Below, in pieces: positions 32,927 through 42,163 of a stretch of 64,000 nucleotides of DNA (position 1 is the first letter of the stretch; every line of letters starts with the position of its first letter). Position numbers and translations under genes: made by a program. Location of the stretch: assembly GCF_000739715.2 (NCBI RefSeq), contig NZ_BBJC02000005.1, positions 241,421-305,420 on the forward strand. Direction: 5' to 3'. The DNA is from Falsirhodobacter sp. alg1 (lineage in GTDB: Bacteria > Pseudomonadota > Alphaproteobacteria > Rhodobacterales > Rhodobacteraceae). The notes beneath the pieces are model-generated. The model saw only the letters and a list, made by a program, of their open reading frames with translations. It made no database searches and was not told the origin of the DNA.

Positions 32927-35297
32927 CAGGCGCCGCTCTATCCGGCTGCGGCTGATGGCGCTGATGACGGCGGCATTTCTGGTTCTGCTCTGCCTCATCT
33001 CGATCCTTCTGTGGACCTATGCCCGAGGCGCGGCGAATGATTCCTACGATCTGGTGCTGGGCGGATCCGCCCGCGCCATTCTGGAACGGATCACCCCCGG
33101 CCCTGATGGTCCGACGGTGGATATGCCGCCCTCGGCCATGGAAATTGCCGGCATCGTGCCTGCCGCGCGCGTGGTCTACAGTGTCTTTTCCCCTGAAGGT
33201 CTGGTGACGGGAACCCCGGATCTTCCCCTGCCCGATGGGTTCGAGCCTGCCGTGGCACCTATGTTCTACGATGCCCTCCACAACGGGGCCCCCATGCGGT
33301 TCGTGGTGCAAGGCCGAGAGATCAGCACGGCCAGCGGCCCGTTCTGGGTTGAGGTTCAGGTCGGCCAGACCACCGAAGCCCGCGTGGCACAACAGCGTGA
33401 TCTGTTTCTGACAGGTATGGCAGGGCTGGCACTGGTGTCGGCAATCGGACTTGGTTTTGTCTGGTTCGCCATCCGGCAGGCCTTGCGCCCCTTGGCCCAG
33501 ATTGAGCGGGACCTTCAGGGCCGACCGCCGCGGGATCTTTCCGAACTGGCCGCACGCCCGCCGCTGGAAATTGAAAGCCTGTTCGACGCAATCAACGGTT
33601 TCATCGCCCGGTTAAGGGCCAACCGGAATATGACGGAGGGCTTCATTGCTGATGTTGCCCATCAGACACGAACATCGCTTTCCACGCTGCAGGGACATCT
33701 GGAACTGGCGGCTGATGCCAGATCCGAAGACGATATGCGCGCTCGCCTTGTCCGGGCCGAACGACAGTCCGCACGAACAGTCCGCCTGACAAACCAGTTG
33801 TTATCGCACGCGATGGTCTTGCACCGTGCGGATGGTGGAGGGCTGCATCCGGTGGCGCTCACCCCGCTTCTACGGTCATTGGTGTCCGAAATGTTGCGTG
33901 ACACCCGTATTCGCGATGTCACCTTCACCTTCGACGTGGACCCTTTTGCCGACAAGGGTGATGTCGTCATGGGCGACGAGGTGGTGCTGAGGGAGGCATT
34001 GAGGAACCTGATCGAAAACGCCCTCCGTCACGGCCCGCCCGACAATATAATCGACATCGATTTGCGTGCCGAAGGGCATGACCGGATCATGATTGCCATT
34101 TCGGATGCCGGACCGGGCATTCCCGAACAGGACCGCGAACGCGCGCAGGAGCGCTTTGTCTCCCTCTCGGATCGTACGGCGGGATCAGGCTTGGGGTTGG
34201 CGATCGTGCAGGCGGTGGCCGAAGCGCATGGCGCGGGATTTCATCTCTCAACGTCGCAGCGTGGGGGATTGAAGGCCGTGCTCAGCTTCGCGCGGGTGTT
34301 ATCGCTTGTTCTGCTGCTTGCGCTGCTTCCTCATCCTTCCATGGCGCAGACCGTCCTGCGGGTCGCCAGCGCCACCGATGAGGTTGCGATCCGCCCCATA
34401 CTGGATGCGTTCGAGCGCGAGAACCCGGATCTGCACATCGAATACACCGACATGCAGACGGTGCCGCTGTATCAGGCCGTGCTGGATGGCAGCATGAACC
34501 CCGATCTTGTCATCAGCTCCGCCATGGACCTTCAGGTGGACCTTGTCAACCGTGGCATGGCGCTGCATCTGGATCTGCCGGAGGCGCAATCCCTCCCGTC
34601 CTGGGCAGCATGGCGAGAAGAACTGTTCGGCTTCACCTTCGAGCCTGCTGTGATGATCTACAACCCGACGCTGATCGCGGAATCCGATCTGCCCCGAACC
34701 CATGTGGATTTGACAGAATTCCTGCGGAACCACGAAAGGTCACTGCAACAGCGCATCGGCCTTTATGATTTGCGGCAGGCGGGTATCGGATATCTGTTCG
34801 CCACGCAGGACGCCGAATTCGGTCAGGATGCCGCCGCGCTCAACGAAGTTCTGGGGCGCGCCAAGGCCCGCGTCTACCCGACCACCAATGCCATGATTGA
34901 CGCAGTCGGGCGTGGCGAACTGACGATGGCGCTTAACCTGATCGGCTCCTACGCCATTTCAGCCGATGATCCGCATGTGGCTGTGCATCTGTTCTGGGAC
35001 TATAACCTCGTGATGATGCGAACGGGTTTCGTTCCCAAAACGGCGGCAAATCCGGAGCAGGCTGCCCGCCTTCTGGCCTATCTGATATCCCATCGCGGCC
35101 AGGTTCTATTGGCCCGGAAAACGCCGCTCGTGCCGGTTCTGCCGCTGGTCACGCTCAACACGCCAACGCTGAACCGGATGCGCGGGTATGACGGGACGTT
35201 TCTTCCGATCCGACTTGGCCCGCAATTGCTGACCTATCTTGATGCCCTGAAGCAGAAGCGCTTTCTCAGTGCATGGCAAAGCGCGATCCGCCCCTAG
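32919..35297 (+). CDS. Fusion protein: TctE-like sensor histidine kinase plus extracellular solute-binding protein
   Basis: 792 residues in one uninterrupted frame. Kinase part: TM1 11-32, periplasmic sensor about 33-160, TM2 about 163-185, linker, His248 (VAHQTRTSL; the usual Pro after RT is Ser), N-box with Asn367, DAGPG at 396-400, GSGLGL at 422-427, ending near 458 as a normal kinase does. A third hydrophobic stretch at 460-473 ends HPSMA|Q, a full signal peptide. Residues 478-792 form an iron-type (SBP_bac_6-like) periplasmic binding protein. TM3 runs in-to-out, so the binding domain would be periplasmic. An in-frame GTG at 34278 (residue 454) could also start a free binding protein. Confidence 0.85.
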   Translation: MNNRRRSIRLRLMALMTAAFLVLLCLISILLWTYARGAANDSYDLVLGGSARAILERITPGPDGPTVDMPPSAMEIAGIVPAARVVYSVFSPEGLVTGTPDLPLPDGFEPAVAPMFYDALHNGAPMRFVVQGREISTASGPFWVEVQVGQTTEARVAQQRDLFLTGMAGLALVSAIGLGFVWFAIRQALRPLAQIERDLQGRPPRDLSELAARPPLEIESLFDAINGFIARLRANRNMTEGFIADVAHQTRTSLSTLQGHLELAADARSEDDMRARLVRAERQSARTVRLTNQLLSHAMVLHRADGGGLHPVALTPLLRSLVSEMLRDTRIRDVTFTFDVDPFADKGDVVMGDEVVLREALRNLIENALRHGPPDNIIDIDLRAEGHDRIMIAISDAGPGIPEQDRERAQERFVSLSDRTAGSGLGLAIVQAVAEAHGAGFHLSTSQRGGLKAVLSFARVLSLVLLLALLPHPSMAQTVLRVASATDEVAIRPILDAFERENPDLHIEYTDMQTVPLYQAVLDGSMNPDLVISSAMDLQVDLVNRGMALHLDLPEAQSLPSWAAWREELFGFTFEPAVMIYNPTLIAESDLPRTHVDLTEFLRNHERSLQQRIGLYDLRQAGIGYLFATQDAEFGQDAAALNEVLGRAKARVYPTTNAMIDAVGRGELTMALNLIGSYAISADDPHVAVHLFWDYNLVMMRTGFVPKTAANPEQAARLLAYLISHRGQVLLARKTPLVPVLPLVTLNTPTLNRMRGYDGTFLPIRLGPQLLTYLDALKQKRFLSAWQSAIRP

Positions 35298-36358
35298 TCC
35301 GCCGCGCGCCGGGACAGGTATCGTGCCAATGCGGGGGCGGTCAGCACCACAAACAGGAACCGGGCGATCTGCATCGCCATCACGAACGGCACATCTACGT
35401 CGGTCGAGGTTGCGATGATCGCGACAGTATCGGCCCCGCCCGGGGTGGTTGCCAGATAGGCTGTCAACGGATCCACATCGGCAAATACCACCAATGCCAG
35501 CGCGAACACACCGCAGGTCGCGATCAGGATGATCACGGACATCATGACCCGCGGAAAAGCGGATGCGGCATGGCGCACCACCTCGGGGGTAAAGCGCATG
35601 CCGACCGAAAGACCAACCACGGCGAAACAGATCGACAGGAACCATGCGGGAAGTACGACTTCAAGCAACCCGGAAAACGAAAGACCCAGCCCCACGATCA
35701 GCGCCGTCAGCAGCGCCCCGCCCGGCAACCGAAGCCGCGGCGCGGCAAAGGCGCAGACCAGCGCCGCCCCAAAAGTCGCAAGCGAAGGCAGCACCGGCAC
35801 CGTCCTGGCGACAGCGGGCACCGTATCCAGTTCCGGAACACCGATAAGGCGCACCAGCAGCATTGCCATCGCCGCGCAGCTTACAACCCGGACGTATTGC
35901 ATGAAGGCCACGAGGCGCATATCAGCGCCATAGGACTCCGACATCAGCACCATTACCGTCGCAGCCCCCGGCGACGATCCCCAGATGGCGGTCGTGCCCG
36001 GAAAAATCCGCGCCCGGGTGATGGACAGCCCCAGAACGCCTGCTGCCGCAACGACCGACAATGTCCCCAGAACGAACAGCAGCCAGTCCTTGGAGATTTC
36101 ATCCATGATATCGGGGGGAATACTGCCGGCCATCATCATTCCGACTGACGCCTGCGCGACCAGCGCCCCGCGCTTGTCTATCTTTACCGCACCGCCAGCC
36201 ACGGCCACCACAATGGCCGCGATCATCGGGCCCAGCAGATAGGCTGCCGGCAGATGCGCCAGCCAGAACAGCATTCCGAAAACCGCTGACAGGGCAAGCA
36301 AGACCGCCCATCGTAACGGATTTGACGCCTGCGCGATCCAGCTTGCCAAAGCCGTCAT
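35294..36358 (-). CDS. AbrB-family membrane protein (PF05145-type transporter)
   Basis: 354 residues from the ATG at 36358; the frame is open to 36577 but the extra part is not family-like. About ten hydrophobic segments in two similar halves. Conserved stretches include LPAAYLLGPMIAAIV, FPGTTAIWGSSPGAATVMVLMSE and LATTPGGADTVAIIATSTDVD; the repeated SPGAATVM/TPGGADTV motifs are the hallmark of AbrB proteins (once called ammonia monooxygenase). Function is uncertain; some act as small-molecule or carboxylate-linked transporters or regulators. Its stop codon and that of the convergent kinase fusion share the palindrome CTAG at 35294-35297. Confidence 0.85.
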   Translation of the reverse strand: MTALASWIAQASNPLRWAVLLALSAVFGMLFWLAHLPAAYLLGPMIAAIVVAVAGGAVKIDKRGALVAQASVGMMMAGSIPPDIMDEISKDWLLFVLGTLSVVAAAGVLGLSITRARIFPGTTAIWGSSPGAATVMVLMSESYGADMRLVAFMQYVRVVSCAAMAMLLVRLIGVPELDTVPAVARTVPVLPSLATFGAALVCAFAAPRLRLPGGALLTALIVGLGLSFSGLLEVVLPAWFLSICFAVVGLSVGMRFTPEVVRHAASAFPRVMMSVIILIATCGVFALALVVFADVDPLTAYLATTPGGADTVAIIATSTDVDVPFVMAMQIARFLFVVLTAPALARYLSRRAAD

Positions 36359-36553
36359 CGCGGCACACCGGACAGGATGGCGCAATAAGGGCAGGGCTGA
36401 TCTGGCATGAAGGTTCCCCTTGGGCAGGATACAGCAGTCTTTCGCGGGCCACTCTTCGAAAGTCAACAGACGCGGCAATCCGGCCGCCCCATCGAAGGGG
36501 GTTCCAGTTGACCACTTCTGCTGTAATCCTCTGCGTGGAAGAGGAGAATCATT

Positions 36554-37288
36554 TTGGACCAGACCCGCATCGCACAAGTCGCACAGCTGCTAAAGGACGC
36601 CTATACCGGGCCGAAAATCACGGTATTGCCCGCAGATCTAGTTCCGCAGACCGAAGATGATGCCTATGCCATTCAGGCGGCCGTATTGGGCGACCAGCCT
36701 ATCGCAGGCTGGAAGGTGGCGGCGATCGCCGTACCGAACCCTCTTGTCGCGGCACCGCTGACCGACGCCATCCCCGAAGGCCCGCTGCCAGCAGAAATCC
36801 GCGATCCTGAAATCGAGGTGGAAATCGCGATCATGATCGCAGCCGATCTGCCCCCGCGACAGGAACCCTATACCGCAGCCGACGTACAGCCCGCCCTGGG
36901 TGGCGCCTGTGCCGCATTCGAGGTTGTGGAATCCAGGTTTGCGGTTCGCACAGATGCCAGCCCCCTTGAGGCGCTGGCCGACCGGAACTGCAACGGAACT
37001 GTCATTCTCGGCTCCGGCATAGATGACTGGCAGAACCTTGATCTGACCAAACTTGAGGTGAGCCTGACCGGAACTGTCGAAATCGCGCGAACATCCGGAA
37101 ATGCCACGCAGGAACAGACGATGACAGCACTTGTCTGGCTGGCAAACCACGCGTCGAAGCAGGGCGTGGGGCTGCGTAAGGGCCAGTTCGTCATCACCGG
37201 CGCACGTATCGGACCGATCGTGGTAGATCGCGGTCAGGATCTGGTGGCGGAGATCGAACACATCGGCACTGTAAAACTCGGGCTTTGA
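36554..37288 (+). CDS. 2-keto-4-pentenoate hydratase / fumarylacetoacetate hydrolase-like protein
   Basis: 244 residues starting at the TTG at 36554, which has a strong ribosome site (GAGGAGAA, 5 bases upstream). The MhpD-like fold shows in AIQAAVLGDQPIAGWKVAAI, the metal-binding DPEIEVEIAIMI and ACAAFEVVESRF, and RKGQFVITGARIGPI. Relatives hydrate 2-hydroxypenta-2,4-dienoate or decarboxylate oxalocrotonate in meta-cleavage pathways, but many act on other 2-keto acids. Alone here, divergent from the AbrB gene (195 bp) and followed by a terminator, it may act on a carboxylate imported by the tct system. Confidence 0.85.
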   Translation: MDQTRIAQVAQLLKDAYTGPKITVLPADLVPQTEDDAYAIQAAVLGDQPIAGWKVAAIAVPNPLVAAPLTDAIPEGPLPAEIRDPEIEVEIAIMIAADLPPRQEPYTAADVQPALGGACAAFEVVESRFAVRTDASPLEALADRNCNGTVILGSGIDDWQNLDLTKLEVSLTGTVEIARTSGNATQEQTMTALVWLANHASKQGVGLRKGQFVITGARIGPIVVDRGQDLVAEIEHIGTVKLGL

Positions 37289-37296
37289 TACAAATC

Positions 37297-37322
37297 GGGC
37301 GGGTCACGAAGAAGGCCCGCCC
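37297..37322 (+). terminator. Terminator after the hydratase gene
   Basis: GGGCGGG (37297-37303) pairs with CCCGCCC (37316-37322) across a 12-base loop, followed by CCCTTTC, 8 bp after the stop codon. Confidence 0.6.
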
Positions 37323-37589
37323 CCCTTTCGGCGAATTGAACGGGGATATCTGCTATCAGTATCCTGCCCCCTGTCCGCATGATTTTTGCAGTACATTCAG
37401 GCAATAGTGGACTGAAGCAGGCAACAGCGGTATTCTAGTATCCTGCCGATGGCGCATTGGGGCCATCTGTCGACCTATCCCGCTGCAACTCTATCGCAGA
37501 TGTGACAAAAATGCCGGCGGGCCGCATTGCGCTATGAACAGAACCTGTCATACAGCCGGCACTGAACTGACGCGGATGGAGAATGTTGC
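37323..37589. other. Intergenic region upstream of the GntR gene
   Basis: 267 bp with no gene seen. It contains an 11-bp direct repeat AGTATCCTGCC at 37358-37368 and 37437-37447, and a short inverted repeat CTGT-CAT-ACAG at 37545-37555, 35 bp before the GntR start, which could be its operator. No clear promoter pair was found. Confidence 0.4.
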
Positions 37590-38309
37590 ATGACGGAGTC
37601 GTTGAAACCCAAGACCAAAGGCGGAAGTCTTGTCGCGCGGGTTGCCGACGCGTTGCGCACCGAAATCCGCAGCGGCAACCTGAAGCCCGGGGACAGGCTA
37701 CCGTCCGAAGCCAAGCTGACAGAAGCCCATGGCGTCAGCCGTACTGTTATTCGCGAGGCCATTGCATCCCTGCGCGCCGATGGCATGGTCGAGGCGCGTC
37801 AGGGTGCCGGAGTGTTCGTGCTGGAGGCAGAAGTCCCGGCCCCCCAGCCTTTCCAGAACATTGATTATGTTCGCTTGTCCTCCATGATCGAAATGCTGGA
37901 ACTGCGTACAGCGGTCGAGGTGGAGGCTGCGGGCCTGGCCGCCACGCGTCGCTCTGCCCAGCAGGAAGAGCGGATCATGAACGCGTTCAAGGCGGTCAGT
38001 GATGCTTTCGCGGCAGGCGTGGTGACCACATCCGCTGATTATGACCTGCATTACGCGATTGCCGAGGCTGCGAATAACCCACGGTTTCCGGAATTTCTGG
38101 AAATGGTTGGTGCCGGCATCATCCCGCGTCGCGCCCTGCAGACGGGCACGGATGAAATGATTTCCGCCGATTACCTTCGCCAGTTGCAGGCCGAACATGA
38201 CCGGATTGTATCCGCCATCATGACGGGTAACGAAGAGGAAGCCCGCACAGCCATGCGTGATCACCTGCGCGGCGCGTTGGCGCGTTACAGAGCCCTTTTG
38301 CGCAGCTGA
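37590..38309 (+). CDS. GntR-family transcriptional regulator, FCD subfamily
   Basis: 239 residues. Winged helix at about 12-80 (GDRLPSEAKLTEAHGVSRTVIREAI is the conserved core, residues about 33-58) and FCD domain at about 95-230, with the ligand/metal pattern DYDLHYAIAEAANNP, EHDRIVSAI and MRDHLRGAL. GGAG stands upstream of the ATG. It lies 150 bp before ureD on the same strand, so it may govern the urease operon or the neighbouring hydratase; FCD ligands are usually carboxylates. Which operon it controls is unresolved. Confidence 0.93.
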   Translation: MTESLKPKTKGGSLVARVADALRTEIRSGNLKPGDRLPSEAKLTEAHGVSRTVIREAIASLRADGMVEARQGAGVFVLEAEVPAPQPFQNIDYVRLSSMIEMLELRTAVEVEAAGLAATRRSAQQEERIMNAFKAVSDAFAAGVVTTSADYDLHYAIAEAANNPRFPEFLEMVGAGIIPRRALQTGTDEMISADYLRQLQAEHDRIVSAIMTGNEEEARTAMRDHLRGALARYRALLRS

Positions 38310-38338
38310 TTACAAGGCACCCTTCCCGGGCTTTCATG

Positions 38339-38361
38339 GAATGCATATTTTTCGTGCATTC
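38339..38361. promoter_or_regulatory. Candidate NtrC-type site upstream of ureD
   Basis: GAATGCA and TGCATTC form an inverted repeat. Its core TGCAT-N7-GTGCA has the 17-bp geometry of the NtrC consensus TGCAC-N7-GTGCA with one mismatch. It lies about 100 bp upstream of ureD, fitting nitrogen control of urease. Confidence 0.5.
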
Positions 38362-38431
38362 TGTTCTAAAAATCTACATATGTAATATGTCGCGCATTTT
38401 TCGTGGCTTGTATCGGCGCGCCGTGTTGACG

Positions 38432-38448
38432 GTGCATAATAATTGCAC
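38432..38448. promoter_or_regulatory. Second inverted repeat in the ureD promoter region
   Basis: GTGCA-N7-TGCAC begins right after TTGACG (38426-38431), a possible -35 element, and ends 11 bp before the ureD ATG. A protein bound here would cover the promoter. The arms are reversed relative to NtrC sites, so a different regulator is likely. Confidence 0.4.
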
Positions 38449-38459
38449 ATTGTGATCGA

Positions 38460-39272
38460 ATGCTGGACTCAATCACCTTGCCAGATATGCAACGCAGCCG
38501 AGGCGCTGCGCGGGTTGTGATCGGCCCGCGGGGCTTGATTGATCTTGCGCAATCCGGCTCCGCCAAGGCAATGCTGCCGCGAATGACCGCAGGCGGAACC
38601 GAGGTTGTATTTCTGAATACATCTGGCGGTCTGGCCGCTGGCGACAATCTTGATTTCAATATCGAGCTGCGCCCGGACACACGCGCCCTTGCCACCACCC
38701 AGACAGCCGAGCGTGCCTATCGCGCCGAAGGCAGGCCCGCGCAAGCGCGTGTTGCCCTGAGCGTAGGCAAAGGCGGATGGCTGGACTGGCTGCCTCAGGA
38801 AACGATCCTCTTCAACGGCTCCAAGCTGGAACGGGAGACTGTGATCGACCTTGATGCAGGGGCGGGATGCCTGGCGCTGGAAATGGTTGTGCTGGGGCGC
38901 ATCGCCATGGGCGAAACCCTGCACAGGCTGCACCTGCGTGACCGGCGCATCATTCGTCAAGAAGGGCGCGTCATACATCATGACGCCCTGGCGCTGGATG
39001 ATGGCACCCTACACCGGCTGGAGACGCCCGCCATGATGGGAGGGGCGCGTGCATTGGCGACATTGGTAATGGTGGCGCCCGATGCAGCCGATCATCTGCA
39101 ACGGGTGCGTGCCTGTCTGGATGAACCAGGCGTGACGGCAGCCGCAAGCGCCCCGCACGGCCGTCTGGTCATACGGGCATTGGCCAATGACGGATGGCCG
39201 TTGCGCCGACAGATTTACCGTCTTTTGGGGGCATTACGCCCCGATCCCCTTCCCCGCATCTGGCAGGTCTGA
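38460..39272 (+). CDS. ureD: Urease accessory protein UreD
   Basis: 270 residues. UreD signatures: [20 protein letters not shown] near residue 45, [11 protein letters not shown], and [17 protein letters not shown] near residue 107. UreD docks on apo-urease with UreF and UreG and helps carbamylate the active-site lysine and insert nickel. First gene of ureDAJBCEFG. No ribosome site precedes the ATG at 38460, and the next ATG (38487) has none either; a leaderless or very short-leader mRNA is possible. ureA begins 1 bp after the stop. Confidence 0.95.
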   Translation: MLDSITLPDMQRSRGAARVVIGPRGLIDLAQSGSAKAMLPRMTAGGTEVVFLNTSGGLAAGDNLDFNIELRPDTRALATTQTAERAYRAEGRPAQARVALSVGKGGWLDWLPQETILFNGSKLERETVIDLDAGAGCLALEMVVLGRIAMGETLHRLHLRDRRIIRQEGRVIHHDALALDDGTLHRLETPAMMGGARALATLVMVAPDAADHLQRVRACLDEPGVTAAASAPHGRLVIRALANDGWPLRRQIYRLLGALRPDPLPRIWQV

Positions 39273-39273
39273 G

Positions 39274-39585
39274 ATGAACCTATCCCCGCGTGAGCGTGAG
39301 AAACTGATGATTTCCGTCGCGGCAATGGTTGCCCGCAACCGTCTGGCCCGGGGCGTGAAGCTGAACCATCCAGAAGCGATTGCCCTGATTACAGATTTCG
39401 TGGTCGAGGGTGCTCGGGACGGCCGCAGCGTGGCCGACCTGATGCAGGCAGGCGCCCATGTCATCACGGCCGGACAATGCATGAGCGGCGTCCCCGAGAT
39501 GATTTCCTCGGTTCAAGTCGAGGCTACCTTTCCCGACGGCACCAAGCTTGTCACCGTCCACCACCCGATCCGACCGGAGGCCTGA
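39274..39585 (+). CDS. ureA: Urease subunit gamma UreA
   Basis: 103 residues, the normal size for a separate gamma subunit. Begins [20 protein letters not shown] and has [14 protein letters not shown] and [19 protein letters not shown], all diagnostic. It forms the (alpha beta gamma)3 urease with UreB and UreC. The start was set at 39274, directly after ureD, rather than at the upstream open frame. ureJ begins at the next base after its stop. Confidence 0.97.
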   Translation: MNLSPREREKLMISVAAMVARNRLARGVKLNHPEAIALITDFVVEGARDGRSVADLMQAGAHVITAGQCMSGVPEMISSVQVEATFPDGTKLVTVHHPIRPEA

Positions 39586-40170
39586 ATGATTTCCTTTATG
39601 CGTGTGAAGCGTATCGCCCGTATGTCTGTTGCATCGCTGGCATTGCCCGGATTAGCCGTGGCGCACCCCGGCCATGTGGGGGGCGTGCCGTTCACCGCGG
39701 GCCTGCTGCATCCGATGGGCGGACTTGACCACATGCTGGCGATGGTGGTCCTGGGACTGATTGCGGCACAAATGGGCGGGCGGGCGCTTTGGGCCCTGCC
39801 GGCCACATTCATCGGGGCGGCGCTGGTCGGTGGTGCCACCGGACAACTCGGGTACCCGGGATTGGCCGTCGAGCCGATGATCCTTGCCTCTATCGTCGTG
39901 ATGGGTGGCTTGGTGATGATCGCGGCGCGCATGCCGATGGTTTCAATGCTTCCAATGGCTGCGATTTTCGGGCTGGCACATGGCTGGGCGCATGGGATCG
40001 AGGCACCGACGGCGGGTTTTGTCACCTATGCGGCAGGGTTTGGCCTGACTACGCTGGCACTGCACCTTGCAGGCATTCTTACGGGCCAGATCTTCCTGAA
40101 GTCACGCATCCTTCGCGGGCTGGGTGCCGTGGTGGCAGTATCGGGCATGGCTCTGGGGTTCGTATCATGA
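39586..40170 (+). CDS. ureJ: HupE/UreJ-family nickel permease
   Basis: 194 residues. A signal-like N-terminus ending in AVA is followed by HPGHVGG, the metal-binding motif of HupE/Ure[17 protein letters not shown] and [14 protein letters not shown] supply further conserved histidines; six membrane segments follow. The family mediates nickel entry, here for urease maturation. Insertion of ureJ between ureA and ureB is a known alphaproteobacterial arrangement. It abuts ureA and overlaps ureB as ATGA. Confidence 0.94.
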   Translation: MISFMRVKRIARMSVASLALPGLAVAHPGHVGGVPFTAGLLHPMGGLDHMLAMVVLGLIAAQMGGRALWALPATFIGAALVGGATGQLGYPGLAVEPMILASIVVMGGLVMIAARMPMVSMLPMAAIFGLAHGWAHGIEAPTAGFVTYAAGFGLTTLALHLAGILTGQIFLKSRILRGLGAVVAVSGMALGFVS

Positions 40171-40472
40171 TCCCCGGAGAAATTTTGATTGCCGATGGCG
40201 ACATCACGCTGAACGAAGGCCGCACGCCCGTAACGCTGATGGTGGCAAATACAGGCGACCGGCCTATCCAGGTTGGCAGCCATTACCACTTTGCCGAAAC
40301 CAATCCGGCCCTGCGGTTCGATCGGGCCGTGGCACGCGGCACCAGACTGGCCATTCCGGCCGGTACCGCCATCCGCTTCGAGCCGGGCCAGTCCCGCGAA
40401 GTGCGCATTATTCCCTTTGCCGGGGAACGTATCGTTCAAGGTTTCCGTCAAGAGATCATGGGGCCGCTATGA
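40167..40472 (+). CDS. ureB: Urease subunit beta UreB
   Basis: 101 residues from the ATG at 40167 overlapping the ureJ stop. [19 protein letters not shown] opens the protein, then [20 protein letters not shown], the beta-subunit signature. Its stop overlaps the ureC start as ATGA. Structural subunit of cytoplasmic urease. Confidence 0.97.
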   Translation: MIPGEILIADGDITLNEGRTPVTLMVANTGDRPIQVGSHYHFAETNPALRFDRAVARGTRLAIPAGTAIRFEPGQSREVRIIPFAGERIVQGFRQEIMGPL

Positions 40473-42154
40473 CCACCTTATCCCGCGCCGATTATGCCGC
40501 GCTCTACGGCCCTACCACCGGTGACCGTATCCGACTGGCCGATACCGAGCTGCTGATAGAAGTCGAACGTGATCTGACCATCGCGGGCGAGGAGGTCAAA
40601 TTTGGCGGTGGCAAAGTCGTGCGGGACGGAATGGGCCAGTCACAGGCGACCCGGGCCGACGGCGCGATGGATACGGTCATTACCGGCGTGGTGGTGTTTG
40701 ACCACAGCGGCATCATCAAGGCTGATGTCGGCATCAGGGACGGGCGGATTGCAGGCATCGGCAAGGCCGGCAACCCCGACACCCAACCGGGCGTGACACT
40801 GATCATCGGCCCAGGTACCGAAATCATTGCCGGGGAAGGGCGTATCCTGACCCCCGGAGGCTTTGATTGCCATATCCATTTCATATGTCCGCAACAGGTG
40901 GACCACGCGCTGCATTCGGGCGTAACCTCGTTGCTGGGCGGGGGAACAGGACCCGCACACGGAACGCTGGCCACCACCTGCACCCCGGGCCCTTGGCATA
41001 TCGCGCGGATGATGGAGGCTTGTGCCGATCTGCCCGTGAACGTGGGGCTTGCGGCCAAAGGCAACGCTTCGGTACCGGCACCGTTGATCGAACAGGTCCG
41101 TGCCGGGGCCTGCGCCATGAAACTGCACGAGGATTGGGGAACCACCCCCGCCGCCATCGACAACTGCCTGACAGTGGCAGACCAGATGGACGTGCAGGTG
41201 ATGATCCATACGGATACGCTGAACGAATCCGGGTTTGTCGAGGATACGATGGCCGCCATCGCGGGCCGGACGATCCACGCCTATCATACCGAGGGTGCGG
41301 GCGGTGGCCATGCCCCCGACATCATCCGCATGGTCGGCATGGCCAATGTCCTGCCCTCGTCGACCAACCCTACGCGGCCCTATACCGGCAACACGGTGGA
41401 AGAGCATCTGGATATGCTAATGGTGTGCCACCATCTCGATCGCCGCGTGCCCGAGGATGTGGCATTTGCCGAATCCCGTATCCGGCGTGAGACCATTGCG
41501 GCCGAAGATATCCTGCACGATCTGGGAGCTTTCTCTGTCATCTCCTCGGACAGTCAGGCAATGGGCCGGATTGGCGAGGTTATCATCCGCACGTGGCAGA
41601 CAGCAGACAAGATGCGCCGTCAGCGCGGTCGTCTCCCCGAGGAAACGGGCGAGAACGACAATTTCCGCGCCCGCCGCTATATCGCGAAATACACCATAAA
41701 CCCCGCAATCGCGCATGGCGTTGCGGCGCATATCGGCTCCATCACCGTCGGTAAACGTGCTGATCTGGTTCTGTGGTCCCCCGCCTTTTTCGGGGTCAAA
41801 CCGGAAATGGTGCTTGTTGGCGGAATGATTTCAGTGGCGCAGATGGGGGATCCGAACGGCTCCATTCCGGTGCAACCGATGTTCTCCCGCCCCATGTGGG
41901 GGCATACCGGACGCGCATCGGCCCTATTTGTATCCAAGGCAGGGCTGGAGGCGGGCGCAGGCGACGGCTTGCGCAAATCCATGCTCGCGGTCGAAGGCAC
42001 GCGCGGAATCGGCAAATCGGATATGGCAATGAACTCTGCCATGCCGGTGATCGAGGTTGACCCCGAAACCTATGAGGTTCGCGCCGACGGTGAATTGCTG
42101 ACCTGCGAACCTGCCGGCGAGCTTCCCATGGCCCAACGCTATTTCCTGTTCTGA
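40469..42154 (+). CDS. ureC: Urease subunit alpha UreC (catalytic)
   Basis: 561 residues from the ATG at 40469. Both nickel sites are intact: His135 and His137 ([12 protein letters not shown]), carbamylated Lys218 ([10 protein letters not shown]), His247, His273 ([16 protein letters not shown]), Asp361 ([10 protein letters not shown]), and the active-site flap Cys320/His321 (MLMVCHHLD). It hydrolyses urea to ammonia and carbamate. The length is slightly below the usual 567-570 but no motif is missing. Nearby urtABCDE supplies urea. Confidence 0.98.
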   Translation: MTTLSRADYAALYGPTTGDRIRLADTELLIEVERDLTIAGEEVKFGGGKVVRDGMGQSQATRADGAMDTVITGVVVFDHSGIIKADVGIRDGRIAGIGKAGNPDTQPGVTLIIGPGTEIIAGEGRILTPGGFDCHIHFICPQQVDHALHSGVTSLLGGGTGPAHGTLATTCTPGPWHIARMMEACADLPVNVGLAAKGNASVPAPLIEQVRAGACAMKLHEDWGTTPAAIDNCLTVADQMDVQVMIHTDTLNESGFVEDTMAAIAGRTIHAYHTEGAGGGHAPDIIRMVGMANVLPSSTNPTRPYTGNTVEEHLDMLMVCHHLDRRVPEDVAFAESRIRRETIAAEDILHDLGAFSVISSDSQAMGRIGEVIIRTWQTADKMRRQRGRLPEETGENDNFRARRYIAKYTINPAIAHGVAAHIGSITVGKRADLVLWSPAFFGVKPEMVLVGGMISVAQMGDPNGSIPVQPMFSRPMWGHTGRASALFVSKAGLEAGAGDGLRKSMLAVEGTRGIGKSDMAMNSAMPVIEVDPETYEVRADGELLTCEPAGELPMAQRYFLF

Positions 42155-42163
42155 GAGACAAAA

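Noticed and set aside
38432..38448. Sigma-54 promoter for ureD
   Set aside because: The GG and GC doublets are 12 rather than 10 bases apart, so the -24/-12 geometry fails.
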